From: Rhodococcus sp. H36-A4
Lineage (GTDB): Bacteria; Actinomycetota; Actinomycetes; Mycobacteriales; Mycobacteriaceae
Length of the DNA: 64,000 nucleotides
Reading direction: 5' to 3'
Assembly (NCBI RefSeq): GCF_027158005.1
Contig: NZ_JAPVLQ010000004.1
Coordinates: forward strand, 62,001-126,000
Part shown: piece by piece, positions 40,069 to 49,585 of the stretch
How positions within the stretch are numbered: position 1 is the stretch's first letter
How the letters are laid out: each line of letters starts with the position of its first letter
Program-made: the position numbers and the translations under genes
Notes under the pieces: generated by a model
Databases searched by the model: none
Seen by the model: only the letters and a program-made list of their open reading frames with translations
Told to the model about the DNA's origin: nothing

Positions 40069-42294
40069 GTGGCATTAGCACTCGAAGAAGAACATCGGCA
40101 CCTCGCCGACTCGGTGGCTGCGTTCTGCGTGCGCGCCGACGCCGTCGCGCACGGCCGCGCGAACACCGCCGGGCTTGCGGCCGGTGAGCGACCGGACACC
40201 TGGGATCATTTGGTGCAGCAGCGCCTGCATGCCATCCACTTATCCGAACAGAACGGCGGGGATGGGGCCGGTATCACCGAGTTGGCCGTCGTCGTCGAGC
40301 AGCTGGGCAAAGCCCTGTATCCGGGGCCGTTCCTGCCGACCGTGATCACGAGCGCCATTCTTACGCGCGCCCTTGGTTCCGCGGGGGATTCGGGAATTTC
40401 GGTTGGGCTGCTCGAAGAGTTTGCGGACGGCGCTACGGGCGCGACCGCCTTCGGCTCTGGATTGACCGCTGAGCGCACCGACGCCGGCTGGCTCGTGCAC
40501 GGTGCGTCCGAGCCCACGCTGGGCCTGCCCGGTGCAACAATCGTGCTGGTCCGCGCACTCGACTCCGACGGTTCGTCGGTATGGTTCCGGCTGGTTTCGG
40601 GCGAGACTGCTGCTGTCACCGCCGAGGAAGGCGTCGACCTGACCCGTGCCATTGGGGTACTCACCCTCGACGGGCACGAGGTTGCGCAGGCCGACGTGCT
40701 GGGTGACATCACTGATGCGGATGCAGAGTGGTTGCGTAACACCCTGTTCGCTGCCGAAGCGAGTGGTATCGCGTCGTGGACGCTATCGACAGCCGTCGAC
40801 TACGTGAAAACCCGTGAGCAGTTCGGCCAGGCCATCGGCACCTTCCAGGCCGTCCAGCACAAGTCCGCGATGATGCTGGTGCGGGCGGAGGTGGCGTGTG
40901 CTGCGGCATGGGATGCCGCCCGCGCACAGGAGCATGATGCCGACCAGCGTGCGCTCGTATCCGCGCAGGCGGTGGTCGCCGCGCTGGCGGCAGGCATCGA
41001 CAACTCCCTCGAATGTGTGACGCTTCTGGGTGGGGTCGGCTTCACCTGGGAGCACGATGTGCACCTGTATTGGCGTCGCGCGATCAGCCTGGCCACCCTC
41101 GCCGGTTCCGATCAGATGTGGGCCAAGCGACTCGGCGGACTCGCTATCACCACGACACGGGACTTCTCCTTCATCGGAGCGGACACCTTGCCCGCACTCC
41201 GGGCAGAGGTAGCCGCCGTGCTCGACCAACTCGACGCACTGCCCGACGACGCTGTGCGCAGCGAGGGCTGGGCGCCGGAGCGTGGTGGCAGTCGGCGCGC
41301 TCTACTCGCCGACGCGGGCCTGGTGGCGCCTCACTACCCGAAGCCGTTCGGTCTCGGCGCAGGCCCGGAACAGCAGGCCGTCATCGCGCAGGAATTCGCG
41401 GTGCGCGGGCTGAAGCAACCGACAACCGTGATCGGTGAGTGGGTCTTGCCCACGATCCTCCAATACGGCAGCGCTGAGCAGCAGCAGAGGTTCGTTCATT
41501 CGACGCTGCGTGGCGAGATCGTCTGGTGTCAGTTGTTTTCCGAACCCGGCGCGGGTTCGGACCTTGCAGGGCTGTCCACCGCGGCCCGCAAAGTCGACGG
41601 TGGCTGGATTCTCTCGGGCCAGAAGGTATGGAATTCAATGGCTCACGAGGCCGACTGGGGCGTGTGCCTGGCGCGGACGGATCCGGATGCGCCCAAGCAC
41701 AAGGGTATTTCGTACTTCCTGGTCGACATGCGCAGCACCGGTGTCGATGTGCGTCCACTTCGGCAGGCCACCGGGTTCTCCGAGTTCAACGAGGTCTTCC
41801 TCGACGAAGTCTTCGTGCCCGACGAGTGCCTGGTCTCCGAACCGGGCAAAGGGTGGCGCCTCGCGGTGACAACACTCTCGAACGAGCGGCTGAGCATGGG
41901 CGGAGCCCTGGACCACGGCTCGAGCAACCGCTTCCGCGATGTCTTGGCGAAGGGCGCGCACAGTTGCTCCCGTGAGGACGCCGTACGTGCCCTGGGTTAC
42001 AGCACGAGCCGCGAGCTCGCGCTGTCTGCGCTCAATCTGCGCGGTGTGTTGGCTCGGCTTTCCGGTCAGAGTCCTGGGGCGGAGATCAGCGTCGCCAAGG
42101 TCTACAACGCACTCGCCCAGCGCGAGGGTTCGCGGGAACTGCTTCGGCTGCTGGGCCCACAGGCTGCGGTCCTGGATCCGGACGCCGACCACGTGATCGA
42201 CCACATCGGTCTGCCCGCCGTCCTTTTCGGCGGTGGCACCGTGGAGATCCAGCTCAATGTGATCTCACAACGAGTGCTGGGTTTGCCACGCTGA
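40069..42294 (+). CDS. Fused double acyl-CoA dehydrogenase
   Basis: A 741-residue protein made of two acyl-CoA dehydrogenase units, about 1-365 and 375-741. The first unit has AVDYVKTREQFGQAIGTFQAVQH and LLGGVGFTWEHDVHLYWRRA. The second has FSEPGAGSDLAGLSTAARK, GWILSGQKVWNSMA and VIDHIGLPAVLFGGGTVEIQLN. FadE34/ChsE3 of cholesterol side-chain breakdown has the same fused plan and close length. GTG at 40069 with GAGGGG upstream. FAD-dependent alpha,beta-dehydrogenation of a CoA thioester is expected; the fused chain replaces the heteromer seen in the following two genes. Confidence 0.88.
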   Translation: MALALEEEHRHLADSVAAFCVRADAVAHGRANTAGLAAGERPDTWDHLVQQRLHAIHLSEQNGGDGAGITELAVVVEQLGKALYPGPFLPTVITSAILTRALGSAGDSGISVGLLEEFADGATGATAFGSGLTAERTDAGWLVHGASEPTLGLPGATIVLVRALDSDGSSVWFRLVSGETAAVTAEEGVDLTRAIGVLTLDGHEVAQADVLGDITDADAEWLRNTLFAAEASGIASWTLSTAVDYVKTREQFGQAIGTFQAVQHKSAMMLVRAEVACAAAWDAARAQEHDADQRALVSAQAVVAALAAGIDNSLECVTLLGGVGFTWEHDVHLYWRRAISLATLAGSDQMWAKRLGGLAITTTRDFSFIGADTLPALRAEVAAVLDQLDALPDDAVRSEGWAPERGGSRRALLADAGLVAPHYPKPFGLGAGPEQQAVIAQEFAVRGLKQPTTVIGEWVLPTILQYGSAEQQQRFVHSTLRGEIVWCQLFSEPGAGSDLAGLSTAARKVDGGWILSGQKVWNSMAHEADWGVCLARTDPDAPKHKGISYFLVDMRSTGVDVRPLRQATGFSEFNEVFLDEVFVPDECLVSEPGKGWRLAVTTLSNERLSMGGALDHGSSNRFRDVLAKGAHSCSREDAVRALGYSTSRELALSALNLRGVLARLSGQSPGAEISVAKVYNALAQREGSRELLRLLGPQAAVLDPDADHVIDHIGLPAVLFGGGTVEIQLNVISQRVLGLPR

Positions 42295-42356
42295 CGACCC
42301 ACCCTTCACAAACCCCATGAAAACTCCGTAGAAATTCCTGAACAGGAGACACCTAC

Positions 42357-43586
42357 ATGTACTTGGACTTGTCCGACAACTCGAAGGCCCTCCGCGCGGA
42401 GCTGCGCGCGTACTTCGCCGAAAACATCAACGAACAGGACCGCCGCGACCTGGTCACACAGACGGAGGGCGGACCGACCTTCGATCGCATTCTGCGCAAG
42501 ATGGGTGCCGACGGCTGGCTCGGCCTCGGCTGGCCCGAGGAGTTCGGCGGCCGGGGCGAGGACCCCGAGGCGCTCTACGTCTTCTACGACGAGGTCGTGC
42601 GCGCGAACGCCCCGCTGTCGCTTGTCACGCTGAACACGGTCGGCCCCGCGCTGATCAAGAACGGCACCCAGCAGCAGAAGGACTTCTTCCTGCCGCCGAT
42701 CCTGGCGGGCGAGCTCATCTTCGCGATCGGCTACACCGAGCCCAACGCGGGGACCGACCTCGCGGCTCTGGAGACCCGGGCGCGAGTCGAGGGCGACGAA
42801 CTGGTCATCAACGGCAACAAGATCTACACCAGTGCCGGAGTGTTCGCCGACTGGGTGTGGCTGGCCGTGCGAACCGACCCCGACGCGCCCCGACACAAGG
42901 GCATCTCCGTGGTGCTTGTCCCCACCAGCGCACCCGGGTTCTCGGTCACCGAGATCCACACCGTCGGTGGCATCAGCACCTCCGCCACTTACTACGAGGA
43001 TGTGCGAGTGCCGCTGTCCAACGTGGTGGGCGAGCTGAACCAGGGTTGGGGTCTGATCACCAACCAGCTCAACCACGAGCGGGTGGCACTGGCCGCGCGC
43101 GGCGGCATCGCCAACGAGATGTTCGCCGAGGTCCTCGAGTGGGCTAAGGCCGAGCCCGCCGGCGAAGGCGTCGTCTTCGATATCTCCTGGGTGCGCGACA
43201 AGATGGCCGAGGTGTATGCGCTGCTCAGCGCCGCGGACCTGATGAACCTGCGCCTCGTCGCGGACGTAGCCTCGAACACCTTGGGCGGCGGCGACTCCGC
43301 GGCCGCCAAGGTCTTCGGTACCGAGGGCGTAGTCAGCGCCTACGGCATGCTGCAGGAGGTCCTTGGTGCCAAGGGTCTGCTGCGCCCCGGCACCCCGGGC
43401 GCGGCCCTCGAGGGCCGCGTCGAGCAACTCGGCCGGCGTGCGCAAAACAACACCTTCGGCGGCGGCACCAACGAGGTCATGCGGGAGATCGTCGCGGGCA
43501 AGACCCTCGGCATGACGATGGGTGCGCGTCGCCGCCCCGACGCCGCCAAGACCGACGCCACCAAGACGACAACGGGAGCGAAGTAA
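42357..43586 (+). CDS. Acyl-CoA dehydrogenase (ChsE1-like subunit)
   Basis: A 409-residue FAD enzyme. AIGYTEPNAGTDLAALETRARV and GNKIYTSAGVFADWVW bind FAD and substrate; NNTFGGGTNEVMREIVAGKTLGM ends the core. The last 20 residues form a Lys/Thr/Ala tail. With the next gene, one base apart, it forms a pair like the alpha2beta2 steroid dehydrogenases (FadE28-FadE29). CAGGAGA stands before the ATG. It is the pair member that holds the FAD contacts. Confidence 0.87.
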   Translation: MYLDLSDNSKALRAELRAYFAENINEQDRRDLVTQTEGGPTFDRILRKMGADGWLGLGWPEEFGGRGEDPEALYVFYDEVVRANAPLSLVTLNTVGPALIKNGTQQQKDFFLPPILAGELIFAIGYTEPNAGTDLAALETRARVEGDELVINGNKIYTSAGVFADWVWLAVRTDPDAPRHKGISVVLVPTSAPGFSVTEIHTVGGISTSATYYEDVRVPLSNVVGELNQGWGLITNQLNHERVALAARGGIANEMFAEVLEWAKAEPAGEGVVFDISWVRDKMAEVYALLSAADLMNLRLVADVASNTLGGGDSAAAKVFGTEGVVSAYGMLQEVLGAKGLLRPGTPGAALEGRVEQLGRRAQNNTFGGGTNEVMREIVAGKTLGMTMGARRRPDAAKTDATKTTTGAK

Positions 43587-43587
43587 C

Positions 43588-44715
43588 ATGGAATTCGAAT
43601 TCAATGAGGAATTGTCCGACGTCCGCGGCCTGGCAGATCAGATCTTCTCCGCCCAGGCCGATGTGACGCACCTGCGGACGGTGGAGCAGAGCGGCGGCCA
43701 CGACGCCAAGTTGTGGAAGAGCCTTGCGGACTCCGACCTACTGGGCATCGCGTTGCCCGAAGAAGCTGGCGGTGCCGGCATGGGCATGCTCGGGCTGATG
43801 GCCGTGCTGGAGCAGCAGGGTCGCCGCGTGGCGTCCGTGCCCCTCTGGTCTTCGATCGCCGGCGCGGCGCTGCCCATTGCCGAGTTCGGCAGCCCCGAGC
43901 AGATGTCGGCCTGGCTGCCGGGTCTGATCGAGGGCTCACACATCGTGACCGGCGCGCTCGAGACGGGTTTCGGATCCGACATCCCCGTGCGCGCCGAGGC
44001 CGATGGCGACGGCTGGCGCCTGCACGGTGAGATCGCGTCAGTGCCTGCCGCCGACGTGGCCGCAGCGCTGCTGGTGCCGGTCCGACTACCCGACGGCGGC
44101 GTCGCCGTTGTGCTGGTGCGCACCGACGCCGACGGCCTGGCCCGCACCCCGCTCAGCGTCACCAGCTACGAGAGCAGCGCAGCGGTGAGCTTCGACGGCG
44201 TCTCCGTGGCCGCCGGCGGCGTTCTTCCCGGCGACGGCGCGCAGATCCTGGCGTGGACGGTCCGCCGTGCACGGGTCGCACTCGCGTCGATCGCCATTGG
44301 TGTGTGTTCGGAGGCGCTCGCGCAGACCGCGGCCTACACCTCGCAGCGGGTCCAGTTCGGTCGTCCGCTTTCGACGAACCAGGCCGTCGCCGTGCGCGCC
44401 GCAGATGCTTATCTCGACACCGAGAGCATCCGACTCACTACCCAGCGCGCCGCCTGGCTGATGGACCTCGGCAAGGAGGACGAGGCGGAGGCCGCGGCCC
44501 TCGTCGCGAAGTACTGGGCCTCGAAGGGCGGCTTGCGTGCCGTACACGCCACCCAACACCTGCATGGCGGCATGGGCGCGGACATCAGCTACCCGATCCA
44601 CCGCTACTTCCTGTGGGGCCGGCAGATCGCGTTCAGCCTCGGCAGCGCGGGAGCCATCGGCACCGAGCTGGGCGACGCGTTGGAGAAGGGCGCGTCGATC
44701 GGCTCGCCTGAGTGA
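43588..44715 (+). CDS. Acyl-CoA dehydrogenase (ChsE2-like subunit)
   Basis: A 375-residue protein with a weakly conserved middle and a well-conserved C-terminal half: YTSQRVQFGRPLSTNQAVAVRAADAYLD and HATQHLHGGMGADISYPIHRYFLWGRQI. This is typical of the second subunit of heteromeric steroid-type acyl-CoA dehydrogenases. The frame is open earlier but the ATG at 43588, one base after the previous stop, begins the family likeness (MEFEFNEELSDVRGLADQIF). The stop overlaps the reductase gene by 4 bp. Confidence 0.86.
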   Translation: MEFEFNEELSDVRGLADQIFSAQADVTHLRTVEQSGGHDAKLWKSLADSDLLGIALPEEAGGAGMGMLGLMAVLEQQGRRVASVPLWSSIAGAALPIAEFGSPEQMSAWLPGLIEGSHIVTGALETGFGSDIPVRAEADGDGWRLHGEIASVPAADVAAALLVPVRLPDGGVAVVLVRTDADGLARTPLSVTSYESSAAVSFDGVSVAAGGVLPGDGAQILAWTVRRARVALASIAIGVCSEALAQTAAYTSQRVQFGRPLSTNQAVAVRAADAYLDTESIRLTTQRAAWLMDLGKEDEAEAAALVAKYWASKGGLRAVHATQHLHGGMGADISYPIHRYFLWGRQIAFSLGSAGAIGTELGDALEKGASIGSPE

Positions 44716-45785
44716 CCAGGCCCGAGAACCTCGCGGTGCGCGTGCTGCGCGCACCGCGAGGCCTCCCCCAGCCGGGGGATTTTCAGGTCGAGCCAGTGGA
44801 GACAAGCACACCCCGGGACGGCGAAGTCGTCTTCCGGGCGTGCTATCTCTCTATCGACCCCAGCGCGCGCCGCCGGCTACCCGCCGCAGATTCCGGGCCT
44901 GGCCCCCTCGGCCAGATCGCTCGGGTCGGCGATGTGGTGCTCGCCGGCGTAGTGCCGCCGCGCAACGGCCTCGACGGCGCCCTGGTAGGAGAGGTCGTAG
45001 AGTCGCGCGACCCGCGATTCCGGCCTGGCGACCTGGTGCGCGGTGGAAACTCTTGGCAGACCTACCACACCGTGGCCGGCGACCTGCTGGACAAGCTGAC
45101 TCCCGTCCCCGGCTTCCGGCTGGCTGCCGAGCTCGGCGTGTTGGGGCGGCCAGGATTCGTGGCGTACTGCGGACTCGAGTTCGCCGCCACCGTCCGGCCC
45201 AACGCCACGGTGCTCGTCTCCGCGGCCGGCGGCGCCGTCGGCATGGTGGCCGGCCAGCTGGCCGCGCTGGCCGGCGCCCGTGTCGTCGGCATCGCCAGCG
45301 GGGACAAGCCCGGCTATGTGGTGCGCGAGCTCGGCTTCGCGGACTGCGTCGACCGGTCCGCCGAGACCATCCCAGAAGGCCTCGACCGAGCGTGCCCCGA
45401 CGGCGTCGACCTGTACTTCGACAATATCGGCGGCCCCGCCTTCGACCGCGTCTTCGAGCGCCTCAACGACTTCGGCCAGGTCGTGATCTGCGGCATGGCC
45501 AGCGAGTACAACGCTGCCGAGGCAGAGCACGGTCCCGCGCTGCGGCCGGTGCTGCGCAAGCGCCTGCGAATCCAGGGATTCGTGGTGCACGACCACTACG
45601 ACCAATACCCGATCTACCGCGAGCTGGCCCTCGGCCACATCGCAGCGGGCCGGCTGCGGTATCGCGAGGACGTGATCGCCGGCATCGAGAACGCCCCACG
45701 TGCCCTCGCGGACGTCCTGACGGGCCGCAGCCAGGGCAAGCAGCTGATTCAGATCGGCGAGCTCCCCGACGCGCTGCGGCAGTGA
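44712..45785 (+). CDS. Zinc-free medium-chain NADP-dependent oxidoreductase
   Basis: A 357-residue enzyme of the leukotriene-B4-dehydrogenase/CurA group. The N-terminal fold has SIDPSARRRLPAAD; the cofactor site is VLVSAAGGAVGMVAGQLAALAGARVVGIA; DLYFDNIGGPAFDRVF and FVVHDHYDQYPIYREL follow. Such enzymes reduce the C=C bond of enones with NADPH. The GTG overlaps the preceding dehydrogenase stop. In this pathway it could saturate an enone or enoyl intermediate made after the PLP-dependent step. No zinc ligands are present. Confidence 0.87.
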   Translation: MTRPENLAVRVLRAPRGLPQPGDFQVEPVETSTPRDGEVVFRACYLSIDPSARRRLPAADSGPGPLGQIARVGDVVLAGVVPPRNGLDGALVGEVVESRDPRFRPGDLVRGGNSWQTYHTVAGDLLDKLTPVPGFRLAAELGVLGRPGFVAYCGLEFAATVRPNATVLVSAAGGAVGMVAGQLAALAGARVVGIASGDKPGYVVRELGFADCVDRSAETIPEGLDRACPDGVDLYFDNIGGPAFDRVFERLNDFGQVVICGMASEYNAAEAEHGPALRPVLRKRLRIQGFVVHDHYDQYPIYRELALGHIAAGRLRYREDVIAGIENAPRALADVLTGRSQGKQLIQIGELPDALRQ

Positions 45786-45840
45786 GACTTCCTGGAAACA
45801 TCGTTTACCGCCAACCACATAACTGAGAGGTGTGCATCTC

Positions 45841-46770
45841 GTGAGCTCAACACAGGAAAACAAGCCCGGACTCGCGCTAGTCAGCGGAGCCAGCCGCGGC
45901 ATCGGCAGGGCCATCGCCCGGCGCTTCGCCGCCGAGGGGATCGCCGTGGCCGCGGTGTCCCGCACCCTACGGGCGGGCGACGGCGCGCTGCAGGGCTCAC
46001 TCGAGGAGACAGTGGAGTTGATCACCGCCAGCGGCGGCCATGCCGCGGCTTTCGCCGTCGACCTCGGCAACCCGGACCTCGACCGCACCGCCCTGATCGA
46101 GAAGATCGAGGACAAGTTCGGCCGTCGGGTGGACGCCCTGGTCAACAACGTGGCCGCGGCCCGCCGCTACGACACGCTGTTCGCCGACATGTCACGCGAG
46201 TGGTTCCAGGACTCCGTCGAGACCAACCTGTGGAACACGTGGGACCTGATGAAGGCCGTGATCCCCGGCATGCGCGAGAGCGGCGCCGGCTGGGTCGTCA
46301 ACATCTCCTCGCGCCAGGCCGGCCCCCGCGTCGGGCCGCCCTTCGCCTTCCACCCGCTGGCCGGCTCCGTGCTCTACGGCGGCACGAAGGCCATGCTCGA
46401 CCGCATCAGCACCGGCTCCGCGATGGAGCTCTACGAGGACAACATCGCGGTGAGCTCGCTCGCCCCCAACCGCGGCGTCGCCACCGAGCACGCCGCCGGC
46501 GCGGTGCCGGGCTGGCCCTCCGAGCCCGAGGACACCATGGCCGAGGCCGCGCTGCTGCTCGCCAGCGAGAACCTGGACAAGGTAACCGGCCGCGTCGCCT
46601 ACAGCCTCCCGCTGCTCGAGGAGTTCGGCCGCCCGGTCCAGGCCGTCGATGGCTCGGGCCTGCTCGAGGGCTGGCAGCCCGCGGACCTCGACGAGGAGGG
46701 ATTCCTGCTGCCCTACCTGAACTTCAACCCCCCAGGTTCCGTCCCCGAGGGCCTGCTCGAGAAGGCCTAG
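45841..46770 (+). CDS. SDR oxidoreductase, variant subfamily B
   Basis: A 309-residue SDR from a GTG at 45841; an earlier GTG at 45832 is too near the GAGAGG site. The cofactor motif is VSGASRGIGRAIARRF. It shares with the SDR at 38026 the GALQGSLEETVEL insert and the VGPPFAFHPLAG insert before the active YGGTK. The two are paralogues and may act on successive hydroxyls of one substrate. It lies 55 bp after the reductase gene; the N-terminus and active-site residues (Ser, Tyr, Lys) are intact. Confidence 0.82.
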   Translation: MSSTQENKPGLALVSGASRGIGRAIARRFAAEGIAVAAVSRTLRAGDGALQGSLEETVELITASGGHAAAFAVDLGNPDLDRTALIEKIEDKFGRRVDALVNNVAAARRYDTLFADMSREWFQDSVETNLWNTWDLMKAVIPGMRESGAGWVVNISSRQAGPRVGPPFAFHPLAGSVLYGGTKAMLDRISTGSAMELYEDNIAVSSLAPNRGVATEHAAGAVPGWPSEPEDTMAEAALLLASENLDKVTGRVAYSLPLLEEFGRPVQAVDGSGLLEGWQPADLDEEGFLLPYLNFNPPGSVPEGLLEKA

Positions 46771-46863
46771 CAGGGAGCTGACCCTAGCCCCAGAAAATTT
46801 GTTCAATCCTGGTGCCGCCCCATCCCTGGCGGCGAGCGCCACAATCATCTTGGAGAGTGCACG

Positions 46864-48555
46864 TTGGAAACATTCACCGAAATCGTCCGGCTTCGCGCCG
46901 AAGACGACAAGGTCGGGCTCCGGTTCGAGGAACAGTCGTGGACATGGCGCGAGGTCGTCCAGGAAGGCGCCGACCGCGCAGCAGCCCTCGTGGGTCTCGT
47001 CTCGCCCGCGCCGGCTGACCGCCAAATCCACATCGGCGTGCTCCTGGAGAACGTGCCGGACTTCGCCTTCTGGCTCGCCGCGGGGCCGCTCGCCGGCGCG
47101 GCCGTCGTCGGCATCAACGCCAGCCGCAGCGGGCCCGAGTTGGCGCACGACATCCAGCACGCCGACGTCGACATCATCATCACCGAGGACAAGCTCGCGC
47201 ACCTGGTGGAGGGCACCGGACACGGTGTACCGCCGGAGCTGGTCCTCAATGTCGACCAGCCGTCCTACCTGGAAACGCTGGCCCCGTACCGGGGCGCAGG
47301 CCTGCCCGAATCCATCACGACGCCGGATCAGCTGGCATTGCTCCTATTCAGCTCAGGCTCGACCGGCGCGCCCAAAGCTGTCATCGTCGGCCAGGGCAGA
47401 CTGGGCCGTCTGGCCGAGGTACTCGTCGACCGGGTGTCGATGCGCAGGGATTCGGTCACCTACTTGTGCATGCCGCTTTTCCACGGCAACGCCGTGATGA
47501 TGAACCTCGCCGTCGCCATGCGAGTCGGCGCGACGGTGGGCATGACCAGAAAGTTCTCCGCCAGCAGGTTCGCCGACGATATCCACCGCTTCGGGGCAAC
47601 CTACGTCAACTACGTCGGTCGGGCACTGTCCTACGTCCTCAGCCAGCCGGAGAATCCCCGCGACCGGACGGGCACCCTCGAGCTTGCCTTCGGCACCGAG
47701 GCCTCGGAAGCTGATGTCGCACGCTTCACCGAGCGGTTCGGTTGCGAGGTCATGGAGGGCTACGGGCTCAGCGAAGGAGTGTTCCGCCTTGGTCGCACTC
47801 CCGATTCCCCGGCCTATTCTTTGGGTATTCCTCAAGGCGACCTCGATATCCGGGTGCTCGATGAGCAGACCGGGGAGGAGTGCCCGCGGGCGGAGTTCGA
47901 CAAGAGCGGCCGGCTCACCAATCCCGCGGCGGTAGGCCAGATGGTCGCCGTCGGCCTTGCCCACACGTTCGAGGGCTACTACAAAAACCCCGAGGCGATG
48001 AGCGACCGCGTCCGAGGCGAGGATTTCTGGTCCGGTGACCTGGGCTACCGAGACGCGGCGGGGTACTTCTATTTCGCCGGACGGTCCTCGGATTGGCTAC
48101 GGGTCGATAGCGAGAACTTCTCCGCAGCACCAGTGGAGCGAGTTCTTCAGCGCGTCCCCGGTGTTGCTGCGGCACCCGTATTCGCGGTGCCCGACCCCAG
48201 CACGGGTGATCAAGTGATGTGCGCGGTGGAGATGGCCGCGGGCGAGCAGTTCGATGCCGCGGACTTCGGAGCGTTTCTCGCAGAGCAGCCGGAGATGGGT
48301 GTCAAGTGGTGGCCCACCTATGTGCGGGTGATCGTCCAGATCCCGTTGACCGGCAGCGGCAAGGTCAACAAGGCACCGCTTCGCAGTGCCGCGTGGAACA
48401 CCCACGACCCCGTCTACATCCGGGTCGGCAAGACCAGCTCCTACGGCAAACTCGATGACGTTCAGCGGGCAGCTATCGAGGCCGATTTCCTCAGCCACGG
48501 CCGCGCCGCACTCTTGCCTGCCCACCTACCCGAAGCCGCGCCATCAAAGAACTGA
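46864..48555 (+). CDS. Acyl-CoA synthetase (FadD17-like)
   Basis: A 563-residue ATP-dependent CoA ligase. The AMP-binding signature LLFSSGSTGAPKAVIVGQGRL is near residue 160, EGYGLSEG forms A5, DFWSGDLGYRDAAGYFYFAGR is A7, and the C-terminal Lys lies in LTGSGKVNKAPLR. MPLFHGNAVMM is like FadD17/FadD19 types that activate steroid side chains. TTG start with GGAGAG upstream. It should activate the imported acid at the head of the pathway. The gap of 93 bp before it may hold a further promoter. Confidence 0.88.
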   Translation: METFTEIVRLRAEDDKVGLRFEEQSWTWREVVQEGADRAAALVGLVSPAPADRQIHIGVLLENVPDFAFWLAAGPLAGAAVVGINASRSGPELAHDIQHADVDIIITEDKLAHLVEGTGHGVPPELVLNVDQPSYLETLAPYRGAGLPESITTPDQLALLLFSSGSTGAPKAVIVGQGRLGRLAEVLVDRVSMRRDSVTYLCMPLFHGNAVMMNLAVAMRVGATVGMTRKFSASRFADDIHRFGATYVNYVGRALSYVLSQPENPRDRTGTLELAFGTEASEADVARFTERFGCEVMEGYGLSEGVFRLGRTPDSPAYSLGIPQGDLDIRVLDEQTGEECPRAEFDKSGRLTNPAAVGQMVAVGLAHTFEGYYKNPEAMSDRVRGEDFWSGDLGYRDAAGYFYFAGRSSDWLRVDSENFSAAPVERVLQRVPGVAAAPVFAVPDPSTGDQVMCAVEMAAGEQFDAADFGAFLAEQPEMGVKWWPTYVRVIVQIPLTGSGKVNKAPLRSAAWNTHDPVYIRVGKTSSYGKLDDVQRAAIEADFLSHGRAALLPAHLPEAAPSKN

Positions 48556-48569
48556 CATAGTCGCAGGTG

Positions 48570-48598
48570 GAGCGGGGCATCGTCGGACAGCCCCGCTC
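48570..48598 (+). terminator. Hairpin behind the acyl-CoA synthetase gene
   Basis: GAGCGGGGC at 48570-48578 pairs perfectly with GCCCCGCTC at 48590-48598 over an 11-nt loop, 14 bp after the synthetase stop. No T-tract follows. It may lower read-through to the next two genes. Confidence 0.55.
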
Positions 48599-48670
48599 GA
48601 CAGCCGAATCCGCCAAACAGCGTTGCGCACGTAGTGACCTTGTCGAATCGTTGAAATCCGAAGGAAACTG

Positions 48671-49585
48671 ATGAAGGTTTTGATTATCGGCGGTACCGGC
48701 ATGATCGGTACCGCCACCGCCGCACACCTGCGCGAGCAGGGCGACGACGTGACAGTGGCCGCGCGCACCGCACCCGCGCCCGGCACTGTGGCCAGCGAAT
48801 TCCCTACCCTGCTCGGCGACTACAGCGAGGGCGGCTTCACCGCCTCGGACCTCGCCCAGTTCGAGGGCATCGTCTTCGCCGCGGGCAACGACATCCGACA
48901 CATCCCCGCAGACGCCGACCGTGCCGAGTTCTGGGAGAAGATGCAGATCGGTGGCGTGCCGCGGTTCGCCGCACTAGCCAAAAAGGCGGGCGTCCCGAAC
49001 TTCGTCCAACTCGGTAGCTACTACCACCAGGTCCTACCGAAGCTAGTCGAGACCGACGACTACGTCCGCGCCCGCGCGCTGGCCGACGAGCGCGCCCGAG
49101 CTCTCGGCGACGACCAGTTCACCGTCTCCACCCTCAACGCGCCCAACATCCTCGGCGTAACCCCCGGCCCCTCGATGGCACGCATCGGCCGATTCCTCGA
49201 TTGGGCCGACGGCAAAAAGCCCGAGATCCCGAACTTCACCCCCGCGGGCGGCACCAACTACATGTCGGTGCGCTCACTCGCCGAGGCGGTCGGGGGTGCG
49301 CTGCGCAACGCCCAGACCGGCACGGCGTATCTGCTGGGCGACGCGAACCTCGCCTTCCGCGAGTACTTCCAGATGATTTTCGACGCGGCGGGCAGCACCA
49401 TCACGCTCGTCGCGCGCGATGAGGAGCACCCGATGCTGCCCGACGCGTTCATCGTGCAGGGCCGCGGCAACACGATCTCCTACGAGACGGATCCGGTCCA
49501 GACCGCGGCGCTCGGCTACACCCAGGGCGACGCCCCCCGCGCGATCGCAGAAATGGTCGCCCAGACCCGCGCGGGCCTGGCATGA
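48671..49585 (+). CDS. NAD-dependent epimerase/dehydratase-like protein
   Basis: A 304-residue extended SDR. VLIIGGTGMIGTATAAHL binds the dinucleotide. GSYYHQ holds a Tyr where the catalytic YxxxK would be expected, but the Lys four residues on is absent, so catalysis may be altered. NAPNILGVTPGP, GGTNYMSVRSLAEAVGGAL and the C-terminal substrate region are typical of sugar epimerases and NmrA-like relatives. It pairs with the next SDR gene by a 4-bp overlap. A sugar-like or polyol-like part of the substrate would fit with the RfbH-like enzyme, but this is inference. Confidence 0.75.
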   Translation: MKVLIIGGTGMIGTATAAHLREQGDDVTVAARTAPAPGTVASEFPTLLGDYSEGGFTASDLAQFEGIVFAAGNDIRHIPADADRAEFWEKMQIGGVPRFAALAKKAGVPNFVQLGSYYHQVLPKLVETDDYVRARALADERARALGDDQFTVSTLNAPNILGVTPGPSMARIGRFLDWADGKKPEIPNFTPAGGTNYMSVRSLAEAVGGALRNAQTGTAYLLGDANLAFREYFQMIFDAAGSTITLVARDEEHPMLPDAFIVQGRGNTISYETDPVQTAALGYTQGDAPRAIAEMVAQTRAGLA

